The notes beneath the pieces are model-generated. The model was not told where the DNA came from. It saw only the letters and a program-made list of their open reading frames with translations, and made no database searches. From positions 806,001 to 870,000 of the forward strand of contig JADKFS010000001.1 in NCBI GenBank assembly GCA_016717335.1: 64,000 nucleotides of DNA, written 5' to 3'. Both the position numbers and the translations under genes were made by a program. Source of the stretch: Candidatus Ribeiella danica (GTDB lineage Bacteria; Chloroflexota; Chloroflexia; Chloroflexales; Roseiflexaceae). This document shows positions 54,113 through 60,956 of the stretch, one piece after another; within the stretch, counting starts at the first letter, position 1, and each line of letters opens with the position of its first letter.

Positions 54113-55189
54113 ATGAAACGTCTCATCTCCGCGCTGGCCGTGCTGGCCGCGCTAGTGGCGGTCTTCGGCGCGGGCGCGCCCGCTCGCGCCGCCGACGATC
54201 CAAGCGGCGCGGCACAGGCCGCGCTTGGCTGGCTGCTGGCCCGCCAGCAGGCCGACGGCAGCTTCGCCGGATTCGACGCCGGCGCGAGCGCCGACGCGGT
54301 GTTCGCGATCGTGGCGGTCGGCTCCGACCCGAACGGCGTGCTGAAGAACGGCAGCTCGCCTGTCTCCTACCTGGGCACCCAGGCCGCCAGCTACGCCGCC
54401 AAATCGCCCGCGGCGGCCGGCAAGCTGGCGCTGGCGGTCGTCGCCGCCGGGAAGGACCCGCGCAACTTCGGGGGGCAGAACCTGCTGCAGATCCTCCTGA
54501 AGACCTACAACGGCCAGACCGGCCAGTACGGCGCCGACATCACCGGGCACGCCTACGCGCTGCTGGCGCTGGCCAGCGCCGGACAGCCGATCCCGCCCGC
54601 CGCGATCGCCGCGCTTGAGAAGAGCCAGCTGCCCGACGGCGGCTGGAGCTTCGACGGCTCGGCCGCGACCGGCAGCGACACCAACACCGCCGCGCTGGCG
54701 GTCCAGGCGCTGGTAGCGGCCGGCGCGAAGGGCGAGCCGCTCGGCCGCGCGCTGGCCTACCTCAAGTCGCAGCAGAACGCTGACGGCGGCTTCCCGTACT
54801 CGCGGGCATCGGCGTTCGGCACCGACAGCGACGCCAACTCGACCGCGGTGGTCATCCAGGCGCTGGTGGCCGCCGGCGAGGATCCGCGCGCGCTCAGGCG
54901 CGACGCCGACCCGGTCGGGGCGCTGCTGAGGCTCCAGAACCCCAGCGGTGCGTTCCGCTACCAGGCCGCCCTGCCCGACGACAACGACCTGGCCTCGGCC
55001 CAGGCCATCCCGGCGCTGCTGCTGAGGCCGTTCCCGCTCAAGACGACCAGCCTGCCGGCCGTGCAGGCCCCCGCCCCGGCGCCGGCCAGCCTGCCCAGGA
55101 CAGCCGGCGCGCCCGACGCGGCCTGGCTGGCGCTGCTGGCGCTGGCGCTGCTGGCGGGCGGCCTGGCGCTGAAGCCGCGGGGCGCGTGA
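54113..55189 (+). CDS. Secreted alpha/alpha-toroid protein, intrinsic-factor alpha-domain-like corrinoid binder (candidate)
   Basis: A 358-residue protein with a Sec signal (cleavage likely after PARA, ~residue 27) and five or six prenyltransferase/squalene-oxidase-like repeats with QxxDGxF/W motifs: ALGWLLARQQADGSFAGF, GHAYALLALASAGQPIPP, ALEKSQLPDGGWSFDGS, AYLKSQQNADGGFPYSRA and RLQNPSGAFRYQ. The C-terminus is a Pro/Ala linker, LPRTAG (LPxTG-like), a transmembrane helix and a short basic end, so it is surface anchored. This is the fold of the alpha domain of intrinsic factor/transcobalamin; its place directly under a B12 riboswitch makes corrinoid capture the best hypothesis. The ATG follows GAGGAT; two earlier in-frame ATGs (54095, 54101) are less well placed. 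Confidence 0.8.
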   Translation: MKRLISALAVLAALVAVFGAGAPARAADDPSGAAQAALGWLLARQQADGSFAGFDAGASADAVFAIVAVGSDPNGVLKNGSSPVSYLGTQAASYAAKSPAAAGKLALAVVAAGKDPRNFGGQNLLQILLKTYNGQTGQYGADITGHAYALLALASAGQPIPPAAIAALEKSQLPDGGWSFDGSAATGSDTNTAALAVQALVAAGAKGEPLGRALAYLKSQQNADGGFPYSRASAFGTDSDANSTAVVIQALVAAGEDPRALRRDADPVGALLRLQNPSGAFRYQAALPDDNDLASAQAIPALLLRPFPLKTTSLPAVQAPAPAPASLPRTAGAPDAAWLALLALALLAGGLALKPRGA

Positions 55190-56203
55190 GTGGAAGACCG
55201 AAGGCCAACGACCGAAGACCAGCGCGCCGAGGCTGAGTGCCCCGCCGTGCCGTCGGGCCATGGCCCGTGGCCCTTGGTCCTTGGCCCCTGGTCTATCGTC
55301 ATCAGTCGTTCTCGCCTGATCGGGCTGTTCGCGCTGTTGGGCCTTGCGATCCTGCTGCCGTCGCTCGGCCGCGCGCAGGAGCAGCCGCCTAACCGCGCCG
55401 GGCTGATCGTTCAGCACGGCGACGGGCGCGTGGTGACGGCCTGCGTGAGCTTCGCCGAGCCGGAGATCAGCGGGCTGGAACTGCTGAGCCGCGCGGGCTT
55501 CAGCTTCCTCAACCAGTCGGGCGGCGGCGGGTCAGCCGTGTGCAAGCTCGACGGCGAAGGGTGCGACTACCCGACCGAGGACTGCTTCTGCAAGTGCAAG
55601 GGCGCGGAGTGCGTCTACTGGGCCTACCAGCACCTGCGCGGCGGGAAGTGGGCCTACTCGCAGCTCGGCGCGTCGGCGGTGAAGGTCAAGCCTGGCGACG
55701 TGGAGGGCTGGGCCTGGGGCGCCGGCTCGGTCCAGGCCGGCGCGCAGCCGCCGGCGCTCTCGCTCGACCAGATCTGCGCGCCACAGGCGCAGCCGCCGCC
55801 GACGCTGCAGGCGTCTGTGGCGATCCCGCCGACAGCTCTACCTGCCGCCGCGCCGACCGAGGCCGCGCCGACGGCGACCACACAGGCGGCGCGGCCTACC
55901 CGCGCCCCGACATCCGCGCCGGTGGCGATCCAGGCTACGCCGACCGAGGCCGCCCCGACGGCGACCCAGGCGCCGACGGCTCGCCCGCAAGCGGCTGTCG
56001 CCACCGTCCGCCCTGAGATGCCGTCGGCGGCGGCCGTACCCAGCGCGCCCGCGGCCACGTTCGTATCAGCGGGGGGCGCAGCGCCCACGCGCGAGCCGGT
56101 GGCCGGCGCCGCCCCCTGGACGAGCTACCTGGCGTTTGGCGCGATCGCGCTCGTGCTGGTGGGTGGGATCGCGGCCGCGCTGCTGCGCAGGAGCGGGCGA
56201 TGA
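55190..56203 (+). CDS. Secreted DUF4430-like protein, intrinsic-factor beta-domain-like (candidate)
   Basis: Up to 337 residues. A signal sequence (~37-62, LIGLFALLGLAILLPSLGRA) precedes a DUF4430/transcobalamin-C-like domain (~65-180): GRVVTACVSFAEPEISGLEL, LLSRAGFSFLNQSGG, a Cys cluster (VCKLDGEGC, CFCKCKGAEC), then VYWAYQHLRGGKWAYSQLGA and VKPGDVEGWAWG. A Thr/Pro/Ala linker with TEAAPTATQ-like repeats and a C-terminal transmembrane helix follow. It matches the beta domain of intrinsic factor and directly follows the alpha-domain-like gene. The start is unclear: GTG 55190 abuts the previous stop but the first ~30 codons are a heptamer array; GTG 55247 or TTG 55274 are alternatives. Overlaps cobC by ATGA. 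Confidence 0.75.
   Translation: MEDRRPTTEDQRAEAECPAVPSGHGPWPLVLGPWSIVISRSRLIGLFALLGLAILLPSLGRAQEQPPNRAGLIVQHGDGRVVTACVSFAEPEISGLELLSRAGFSFLNQSGGGGSAVCKLDGEGCDYPTEDCFCKCKGAECVYWAYQHLRGGKWAYSQLGASAVKVKPGDVEGWAWGAGSVQAGAQPPALSLDQICAPQAQPPPTLQASVAIPPTALPAAAPTEAAPTATTQAARPTRAPTSAPVAIQATPTEAAPTATQAPTARPQAAVATVRPEMPSAAAVPSAPAATFVSAGGAAPTREPVAGAAPWTSYLAFGAIALVLVGGIAAALLRRSGR
55192..55300. repeat. Inverted heptamer array at the start of the DUF4430-like gene
   Basis: GAAGACC, GAAGGCC, AACGACC, GAAGACC units and, after ~45 bp, GGCCCGT, GGCCCTT, GGTCCTT, GGCCCCT units in the opposite sense. Confidence 0.7.
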
Positions 56204-56805
56204 GAACTAGCATCTGGCTGGTGCGGCACGGGCAGACCGAGCTGAACAAGCAGCGCCGCTACCAGGGCATCACCGACAGCGCGCCCACGCCGTTCGGGCT
56301 GCGGCAGGCCGAGGCGCTGGCCCACCGGCTGCGGCGCATCCCGTTCAAGCTCGCCGTCGTCAGCCCGACGCAGCGCGCGCGCCTGACCGCCGAGACGATC
56401 CTGGGCGACCGCGACGCCCCGATCGTCGACGACGCGCGCTGGGCCGAGACCAACCACGGCCGCTGGGAGGGGCTGACCTACGGCGAGGTGCGCGCGCGCT
56501 TCCCGCAGGAGTCGCTGTCACGATTCGCAGACGCGCTGCACGGCCGGCCGAGCGGCGGCGAGAGCCTGGCCGAAGTGGCCGGCCGGGTCGCCGAGGGCTG
56601 GGCCGCGCTGCTGCGCCAGAGCCCCGGCGGCCGAATGCTGGTCGTCACCCACGCCACGCCGATCCAGCTGGTGCTGTGCGCGATCGCCGGGATGTCGCCG
56701 GCGCTGCACTGGCGCTGGCGCGTCGACCTGGGCAGCGTGACGGCGCTGGACGTGTACGGCGGCGGGCCGATCGTGCGGATGGTCAACGAGGTGCCGCGAC
56801 TATGA
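56200..56805 (+). CDS. cobC: Histidine phosphatase, probable alpha-ribazole phosphatase
   Basis: A 201-residue histidine-phosphatase. Catalytic WLVRHGQTELNKQRRYQGIT (RHG), TQRARLTAETILGD, ETNHGRWEGLTYGEVRARFP, GGESLAEVAGRVAEGW and the second His in LVVTHATPIQLVLCAIAG. The family includes phosphoglycerate mutases, but its place between cobalamin genes and directly before cobT supports alpha-ribazole-5'-phosphate phosphatase. Overlaps neighbours by ATGA on both sides. Confidence 0.85.
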   Translation: MRTSIWLVRHGQTELNKQRRYQGITDSAPTPFGLRQAEALAHRLRRIPFKLAVVSPTQRARLTAETILGDRDAPIVDDARWAETNHGRWEGLTYGEVRARFPQESLSRFADALHGRPSGGESLAEVAGRVAEGWAALLRQSPGGRMLVVTHATPIQLVLCAIAGMSPALHWRWRVDLGSVTALDVYGGGPIVRMVNEVPRL

Positions 56806-57866
56806 GCAACGACGAGATCGCGCTGCGCGAGCTGTGCGCGAACATCCCCGGCCCCAGCGCGGCGGCGAGCGCGGCCGCGCGCACCCGGCTCGACCGTCTG
56901 ACCAAGCCGCCCGGCAGCCTGGGCGCGCTGGAGCCGCTGATCGTGCGGCTGGCTGCGATCACCGGCCAGGTCCGGCCGGAGTTCAGCAGGCCGGCCGTCC
57001 TGGTGGCGGCGGGCGACCACGGCGTGGTGGCCGAGCGCGTGAGCGCCTACCCGCAGTCGGTCACCGGCCAGATGATGCTGAACTTCCTGCGCGGCGGCGC
57101 GGCGATCAACGCGCTGGCCGCCAACGCCGGCGCGCGCGTGGTCGTCGTCGACGCGGGCGTGGCGGCCGACCTGCCCGACCACCCGGGGCTGCGCCGCGCC
57201 TCGGCCGGGCGGGGGACCCGCAACCTGCTGCGCGAGCCGGCCATGACTCGCGCGCAAGCCAGCGGGGCGCTGCTGGCCGGCGCGCGGATCGTCGCGGCCG
57301 AGTGCGCGGCCGGGCTCGACCTGCTGGCGCTCGGCGAGATGGGCATCGGCAACACCACCGCGGCCGCCTGCCTGACCAGCGTCTTCACGGCCGTCGCCCC
57401 CGAGCTGACGACCGGCCGCGGGACCGGGCTGGACGACACGCGCCTCGCGCACAAGCGGACTGTCGTGGCGGCGGCAATACGGCGCGCGCGGCCGAAGCCG
57501 GCCGACCCGCTCGGCGCGCTGGCCGAGCTGGGCGGGTTCGAGATCGCGCTGCTGGCCGGGGCTGCGCTGGCGGCCGCCGCGCGCCGCATCCCGATCGTGC
57601 TGGACGGCTACATCACGGCCAGCGCGGCGCTCGTGGCGGCGGCGCTGGCGCCCAACCTGCGCCACTTCCTGATCGCCGCGCACCGCTCGGCCGAGCCGGG
57701 CCACCGCATCGCCCTGGAGCACCTCGGCCTGCAGCCGCTGCTCGCGCTCGACATGCGCCTGGGCGAGGGCAGCGGCGCCGCGCTCGCGCTGCCGATCATC
57801 CTGGGCGCCGCGCGGGCGATGCGCGAGATGGCGACGTTCGATCAGGCGGGCGTCTCCGAGCGCTAA
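56802..57866 (+). CDS. cobT: Nicotinate-nucleotide-dimethylbenzimidazole phosphoribosyltransferase
   Basis: A 354-residue CobT. TRLDRLTKPPGSLGALEPLI, VLVAAGDHGVVAERVSAYPQ, MGIGNTTAAACLTSVF, FEIALLAGAALAAAARRIPI with VLDGYITASAAL, and the catalytic Glu in MRLGEGSGAALALPIILGA. It makes alpha-ribazole phosphate from the lower ligand base and nicotinate mononucleotide. Normal length. The ATG overlaps the cobC stop (56802-56805). Confidence 0.97.
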   Translation: MSNDEIALRELCANIPGPSAAASAAARTRLDRLTKPPGSLGALEPLIVRLAAITGQVRPEFSRPAVLVAAGDHGVVAERVSAYPQSVTGQMMLNFLRGGAAINALAANAGARVVVVDAGVAADLPDHPGLRRASAGRGTRNLLREPAMTRAQASGALLAGARIVAAECAAGLDLLALGEMGIGNTTAAACLTSVFTAVAPELTTGRGTGLDDTRLAHKRTVVAAAIRRARPKPADPLGALAELGGFEIALLAGAALAAAARRIPIVLDGYITASAALVAAALAPNLRHFLIAAHRSAEPGHRIALEHLGLQPLLALDMRLGEGSGAALALPIILGAARAMREMATFDQAGVSER

Positions 57867-58001
57867 ACGCTAAACGCTGAACGCTGAACGCTGAATACGG
57901 ATATCGAGAGCGACGATGGACCAAGGAGAGCCGCGTGTGATTGATGAGGAACCATCCAATCCTGATAGCGTTCAGCGTTCAGCATTCATCCTTCATCCTT
58001 T
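57864..58001. repeat. Inverted heptamer array spanning the cobT-cobS junction
   Basis: AACGCTA/AACGCTG units start at the cobT stop; after ~75 bp the inverted CGTTCAG, CATTCAT and CCTTCAT units run into cobS. The region includes the cobS start codon. Confidence 0.75.
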
Positions 58002-58722
58002 GGGCGAGGCGCTGCGCTTCCTGACGGTCATCCCCATCCCCGGCCTGCCGCCGATGTCGGATCGGACGATCGCGCGCGCCATCCCGCTGTTCCCGCTGGC
58101 CGGCGCGCTGATCGGCGCCCTGCTGGTCGGGCTGGGCCTGGCCAGCGGCGCGCTGTGGGATGCCTGGGTCCGCTCGGTCGTGCTGGTCGTCGGCTGGGGC
58201 GTCGTGACGGCCGGGCTGCACCTGGACGGCCTGAGCGACACATTCGACGCGGTGATGAGCTGGCGGCCACGCGCGCGCAAGCTGGAGATCATGAAGGACA
58301 GCCGGATCGGCGCGATGGGCGCACTGGCGCTGGTGGCCGTGATCGCGCTCAAAGTCACCTGGCTACAGGCGGCCGGCGACGGCTGGCTGCGCGCGGTCTG
58401 GCTCGCGCCGGTCCTGGGGCGCTGGGCGGATATCTACGGGATCTTCTGGTTCCCGCCCGCGCGCGAGGGCGGCCTGGGGCGCGAGTTCCAGTCGCAGGTG
58501 CGCCGGCGTGACTTCGTCGTCGCGACGGCGACCGCGATCGCGCTGGCGCTGATCCTTGCCGGCCCGCGCGGCCTGGTCGCGCTCGCGCTGGTCTGGGTCG
58601 TCGCGCAGGCCCTGGCGATGTGGTGGACCCGCGACCTGGGCGGGCTGACCGGCGACACCTACGGGGCGCTGTGCGAGATCGCCGAGGTGGTAGCGCTGGC
58701 CGCGCTGGCTGCCCACCTGTAA
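57916..58722 (+). CDS. cobS: Adenosylcobinamide-GDP ribazoletransferase (cobalamin synthase)
   Basis: A 268-residue polytopic membrane enzyme. LRFLTVIPIPGLPPMSDRTI, GVVTAGLHLDGLSDTFDAVM, LEIMKDSRIGAMGALALVAV and LGGLTGDTYGALCEIAEVVA are family hallmarks, including the metal-binding Asp residues. It joins adenosylcobinamide-GDP and alpha-ribazole at the membrane. The first ~28 residues (ATG 57916) are repeat-encoded and not family-like; a TTG at 58000 would give a normal N-terminus. Both starts are possible. Confidence 0.95.
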   Translation: MDQGEPRVIDEEPSNPDSVQRSAFILHPLGEALRFLTVIPIPGLPPMSDRTIARAIPLFPLAGALIGALLVGLGLASGALWDAWVRSVVLVVGWGVVTAGLHLDGLSDTFDAVMSWRPRARKLEIMKDSRIGAMGALALVAVIALKVTWLQAAGDGWLRAVWLAPVLGRWADIYGIFWFPPAREGGLGREFQSQVRRRDFVVATATAIALALILAGPRGLVALALVWVVAQALAMWWTRDLGGLTGDTYGALCEIAEVVALAALAAHL

Positions 58723-58736
58723 GCAGCCTTGTCGGC

Positions 58737-58853
58737 GAGTCGAACCCCTCCCCCTGCACCCGCCAAGAATCCCCCCTCTTCCGTGGCAACGGGGCAGGGG
58801 ATGAGCGAGATATAGGTGCAGGTGTGCGGCGGCTGTACCGCCGCACACCTGCA
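58737..58853. repeat. Composite palindromic repeat between cobS and ecfT-like gene
   Basis: GAACCCCTCCCCCTGCACC, CCCCCCTCTTCCGTGGCAAC, then the perfect stem TGCAGGTGTGCGGCGG and CCGCCGCACACCTGCA. Confidence 0.7.
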
Positions 58854-58866
58854 CACCCCACGAACA

Positions 58867-60045
58867 ATGAATACACTGGCATGGCTCGCCTGGCTGCTCG
58901 CCGCCCTCGTCGTCACCGGCCTGACCACCAACCCGCTCTACCTCTTGCTGGCGCTGCTCGCGGCGACGCTGGTCTTTCTGGCGTGCCACAGAGACACGCC
59001 GCTGGCGCGGGCCTACCGGCTGTTCTTCCTGGGCGGCCTGGCGCTGTGGGTCGGCTACGTGGTCTTCAGCGTCGTGACGGTCGGCGGGGCGCGCGGCGGC
59101 ACGGTGGTGCTGCGGCTGCCCGCGCTCACGCTGCCGGCGCTGCTGGGCGGCGTCACCCTTGGCGGCGCGGTGACGGCCGAGGACCTGACCTGGGGCGCCG
59201 TGCGCGGGCTGCGGCTGTGGACGCTGATGGCGACCTTCGGCGCGTTCAACGCGCTGGTTAGCCACTACCGGCTGCTGCGGCTGGCCCCGCGCTCGTTCTT
59301 TCACGCCGGCCTGGCCGTGACGATCGCGGTCTCGTTCGTCCCGCAGACCGTGCGCGCGATCGGCGAAATCGCTGAGTCGCAGCGGCTGCGCGGGCACCGC
59401 TTTCGCGGGCCGCGCAGCTACCTGCCGCTGGTCGCGCCGCTGCTGGCGAGCAGCCTCGAGAAATCGATCCAACTGGCCGAGGCGCTCGACGCGCGCGGCT
59501 ACGGGCGCACCCGCGATCTGGACGTGCGGCTCGGGCGCCGGCAGGCGGCGATGATCGCCGGGCTGCTGCTGCTCGGCGGCGGGCTGTTCGGCTGGCTGTA
59601 CTACGGGCCGCGCGCGGCTGCCCCGGCGCTCGGCCTGCTCGGCGCAGGCGTGGCGGTGCTGGGGCTGGCGCTGCGCTCGCTCGGGCGGCTGGTCGCCCGC
59701 ACGACCTACCGCCGCGAGCGCTGGCGGCGGCGCGACAGCGCCGTGCTCGCGGCGGCGATCGTCTGCGCCGCCGGCTGGGTCGCGCTCTGGCTCGCGGGCG
59801 GGCCTCTGATCTACAACCCCTATCCAGTCGTCGCGCTGCCGCCGTTCGACCCGCTGGCCGGCGCGCTGGCGGCGCTGCTGGCGACCCCCGCACTGTTCGG
59901 CCCGGCGCCAAACGAAGAGCGCGCCGCGCGGCCACGGCGCGCCCCCCGGCGCACGACTGAGCCCGCCGACGCCCCAGCGCGGCGGGCGACCGGACGCCAG
60001 CTGGCGTCCGGCGTGCGAGCCCCCGACCAGGCCGAACGCAGCTAA
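58867..60045 (+). CDS. EcfT-like (CbiQ-type) transporter membrane subunit with C-terminal extension
   Basis: A 392-residue membrane protein. Residues 1-~260 match the T component of ECF importers: LAWLLAALVVTGLTTNPLYL, LRLWTLMATFGAFNALVSHY, two Ala-Arg-Gly-type coupling motifs in ESQRLRGHRF and AEALDARGYGRTRD that contact the ATPases. Residues ~265-345 add more helices and ~355-392 a charged, Arg-rich tail. Most EcfT proteins are ~260 residues, so it is long. No A (ATPase) or S (substrate) gene is in the window. Its position suggests cobalamin or cobalt uptake, but spacing of 144 bp from cobS leaves operon membership open. Confidence 0.82.
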   Translation: MNTLAWLAWLLAALVVTGLTTNPLYLLLALLAATLVFLACHRDTPLARAYRLFFLGGLALWVGYVVFSVVTVGGARGGTVVLRLPALTLPALLGGVTLGGAVTAEDLTWGAVRGLRLWTLMATFGAFNALVSHYRLLRLAPRSFFHAGLAVTIAVSFVPQTVRAIGEIAESQRLRGHRFRGPRSYLPLVAPLLASSLEKSIQLAEALDARGYGRTRDLDVRLGRRQAAMIAGLLLLGGGLFGWLYYGPRAAAPALGLLGAGVAVLGLALRSLGRLVARTTYRRERWRRRDSAVLAAAIVCAAGWVALWLAGGPLIYNPYPVVALPPFDPLAGALAALLATPALFGPAPNEERAARPRRAPRRTTEPADAPARRATGRQLASGVRAPDQAERS

Positions 60046-60084
60046 ACCGACCTACGACCTGAAACTTCCGGCTCCATGCCAACA

Positions 60085-60110
60085 TTGATCACATATTGAT
60101 CAGGTATAAT
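60085..60110 (+). promoter_or_regulatory. Promoter-like site with two TTGATCA repeats
   Basis: TTGATCA at 60085 and again at 60096 (11 bp apart, one helical turn), then TATAAT at 60105-60110. Each contains the palindrome TGATCA. Upstream of the V4R gene; a regulator could bind here. Confidence 0.45.
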
Positions 60111-60226
60111 CAGCCGAGACGATTTAGACTCTGTAGTAAGTGCCGCACTGTTCGGCGCAGGCCCAGCTGCATCATAGATCGCCGCTCGCGAGCGACGGCT
60201 GGACCTTGAACCTGAAGGAGCCACTC

Positions 60227-60874
60227 ATGCCAGAGGAACGTGGCGTCACAAACGATCTCGAGCCGCGCTACTACCCGAACCTGATCGGGCGCCTGTATCT
60301 GATCAGCCTGGAAGATGTCATGGGCCGCAACGGCGTCAACGCGCTGCTCAACCTGGCCGGCACCCGGCATCTGGTCAATACCTACCCCCCCTCCAACCTC
60401 AAGCGCGAGTTCCCGTTCGCCGACCTGACCACGATCTCCAAAGCCACCGAGACCATGTACGGCCCGCGCGGCGCCCGCGGGATGGAGCAGCGCGCCGGCC
60501 GCTACGCCTTCAACCTCGGCCTCAAGGAGTTTGGCCCACTGCTGGGCATGGCCGACCTGGCGCTCAAGCTCATGCCCATGACCATGAAGATGAAGATCGC
60601 GCTCAACGCCACCGCGCAGACCTTCGACCGCTTCAGCGACCAGCCGACCCGCGTCGAGGAGCGCAAGGGCCAGTTCATCTACATCATCGAGAAGTGCCCG
60701 GTCTGCTGGGGCCGCAAGAGCGAGAAGCCGTGCTGCCACCTGGCCCAGGGCATCCTCGAGGAGGCGCTGACCTGGGTGACCGGCGGGCACTCGTTCCACA
60801 TGGAAGAGATCGAGTGCCGCGCGCTGGGCGGCCCGACCTGCAGCTTCGCGATCGACAAAGACGCGATCGATTAG
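60227..60874 (+). CDS. V4R (4-vinyl reductase-fold) domain protein
   Basis: A 215-residue protein. The C-terminal ~90 residues carry the V4R pattern with a Cys-rich site: YIIEKCPVCWGRKSEKPCCH, LAQGILEEALTWVTGGHSFH and EEIECRALGGPTCSFAIDKD. The N-terminal half is helical (NLIGRLYLISLEDVMGRNGV, GLKEFGPLLGMADLALKLMP). V4R domains bind small hydrophobic ligands or metals and occur in regulators, BchJ-like and heme-related proteins. Presence alone does not show phototrophy. AAGGAG lies 6 nt before the ATG. Confidence 0.85.
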   Translation: MPEERGVTNDLEPRYYPNLIGRLYLISLEDVMGRNGVNALLNLAGTRHLVNTYPPSNLKREFPFADLTTISKATETMYGPRGARGMEQRAGRYAFNLGLKEFGPLLGMADLALKLMPMTMKMKIALNATAQTFDRFSDQPTRVEERKGQFIYIIEKCPVCWGRKSEKPCCHLAQGILEEALTWVTGGHSFHMEEIECRALGGPTCSFAIDKDAID

Positions 60875-60881
60875 CCACCAC

Positions 60882-60953
60882 CGACCAATGACAAAGGACC
60901 AATGACCAAAGCTCGACTGGGTCATTGGTCCTTTGTCTTTTGTCTTCCGTCCT
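60882..60953. repeat. Inverted heptamer array acting as a possible bidirectional terminator
   Basis: GACCAAT, GACAAAG, GACCAAT, GACCAAA units, a GCTCGACT spacer, and inverted GGTCATT, GGTCCTT, TGTCTTT units. AAAGGACCAATGACC pairs perfectly with its complement (60893-60934). It separates the convergent V4R and folC genes. Confidence 0.75.
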
Positions 60954-60956
60954 CAA

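Noticed and set aside
60227..60874. V4R gene as evidence for bacteriochlorophyll synthesis
   Set aside because: V4R domains occur in many non-phototrophs; no other photosynthesis gene is present.
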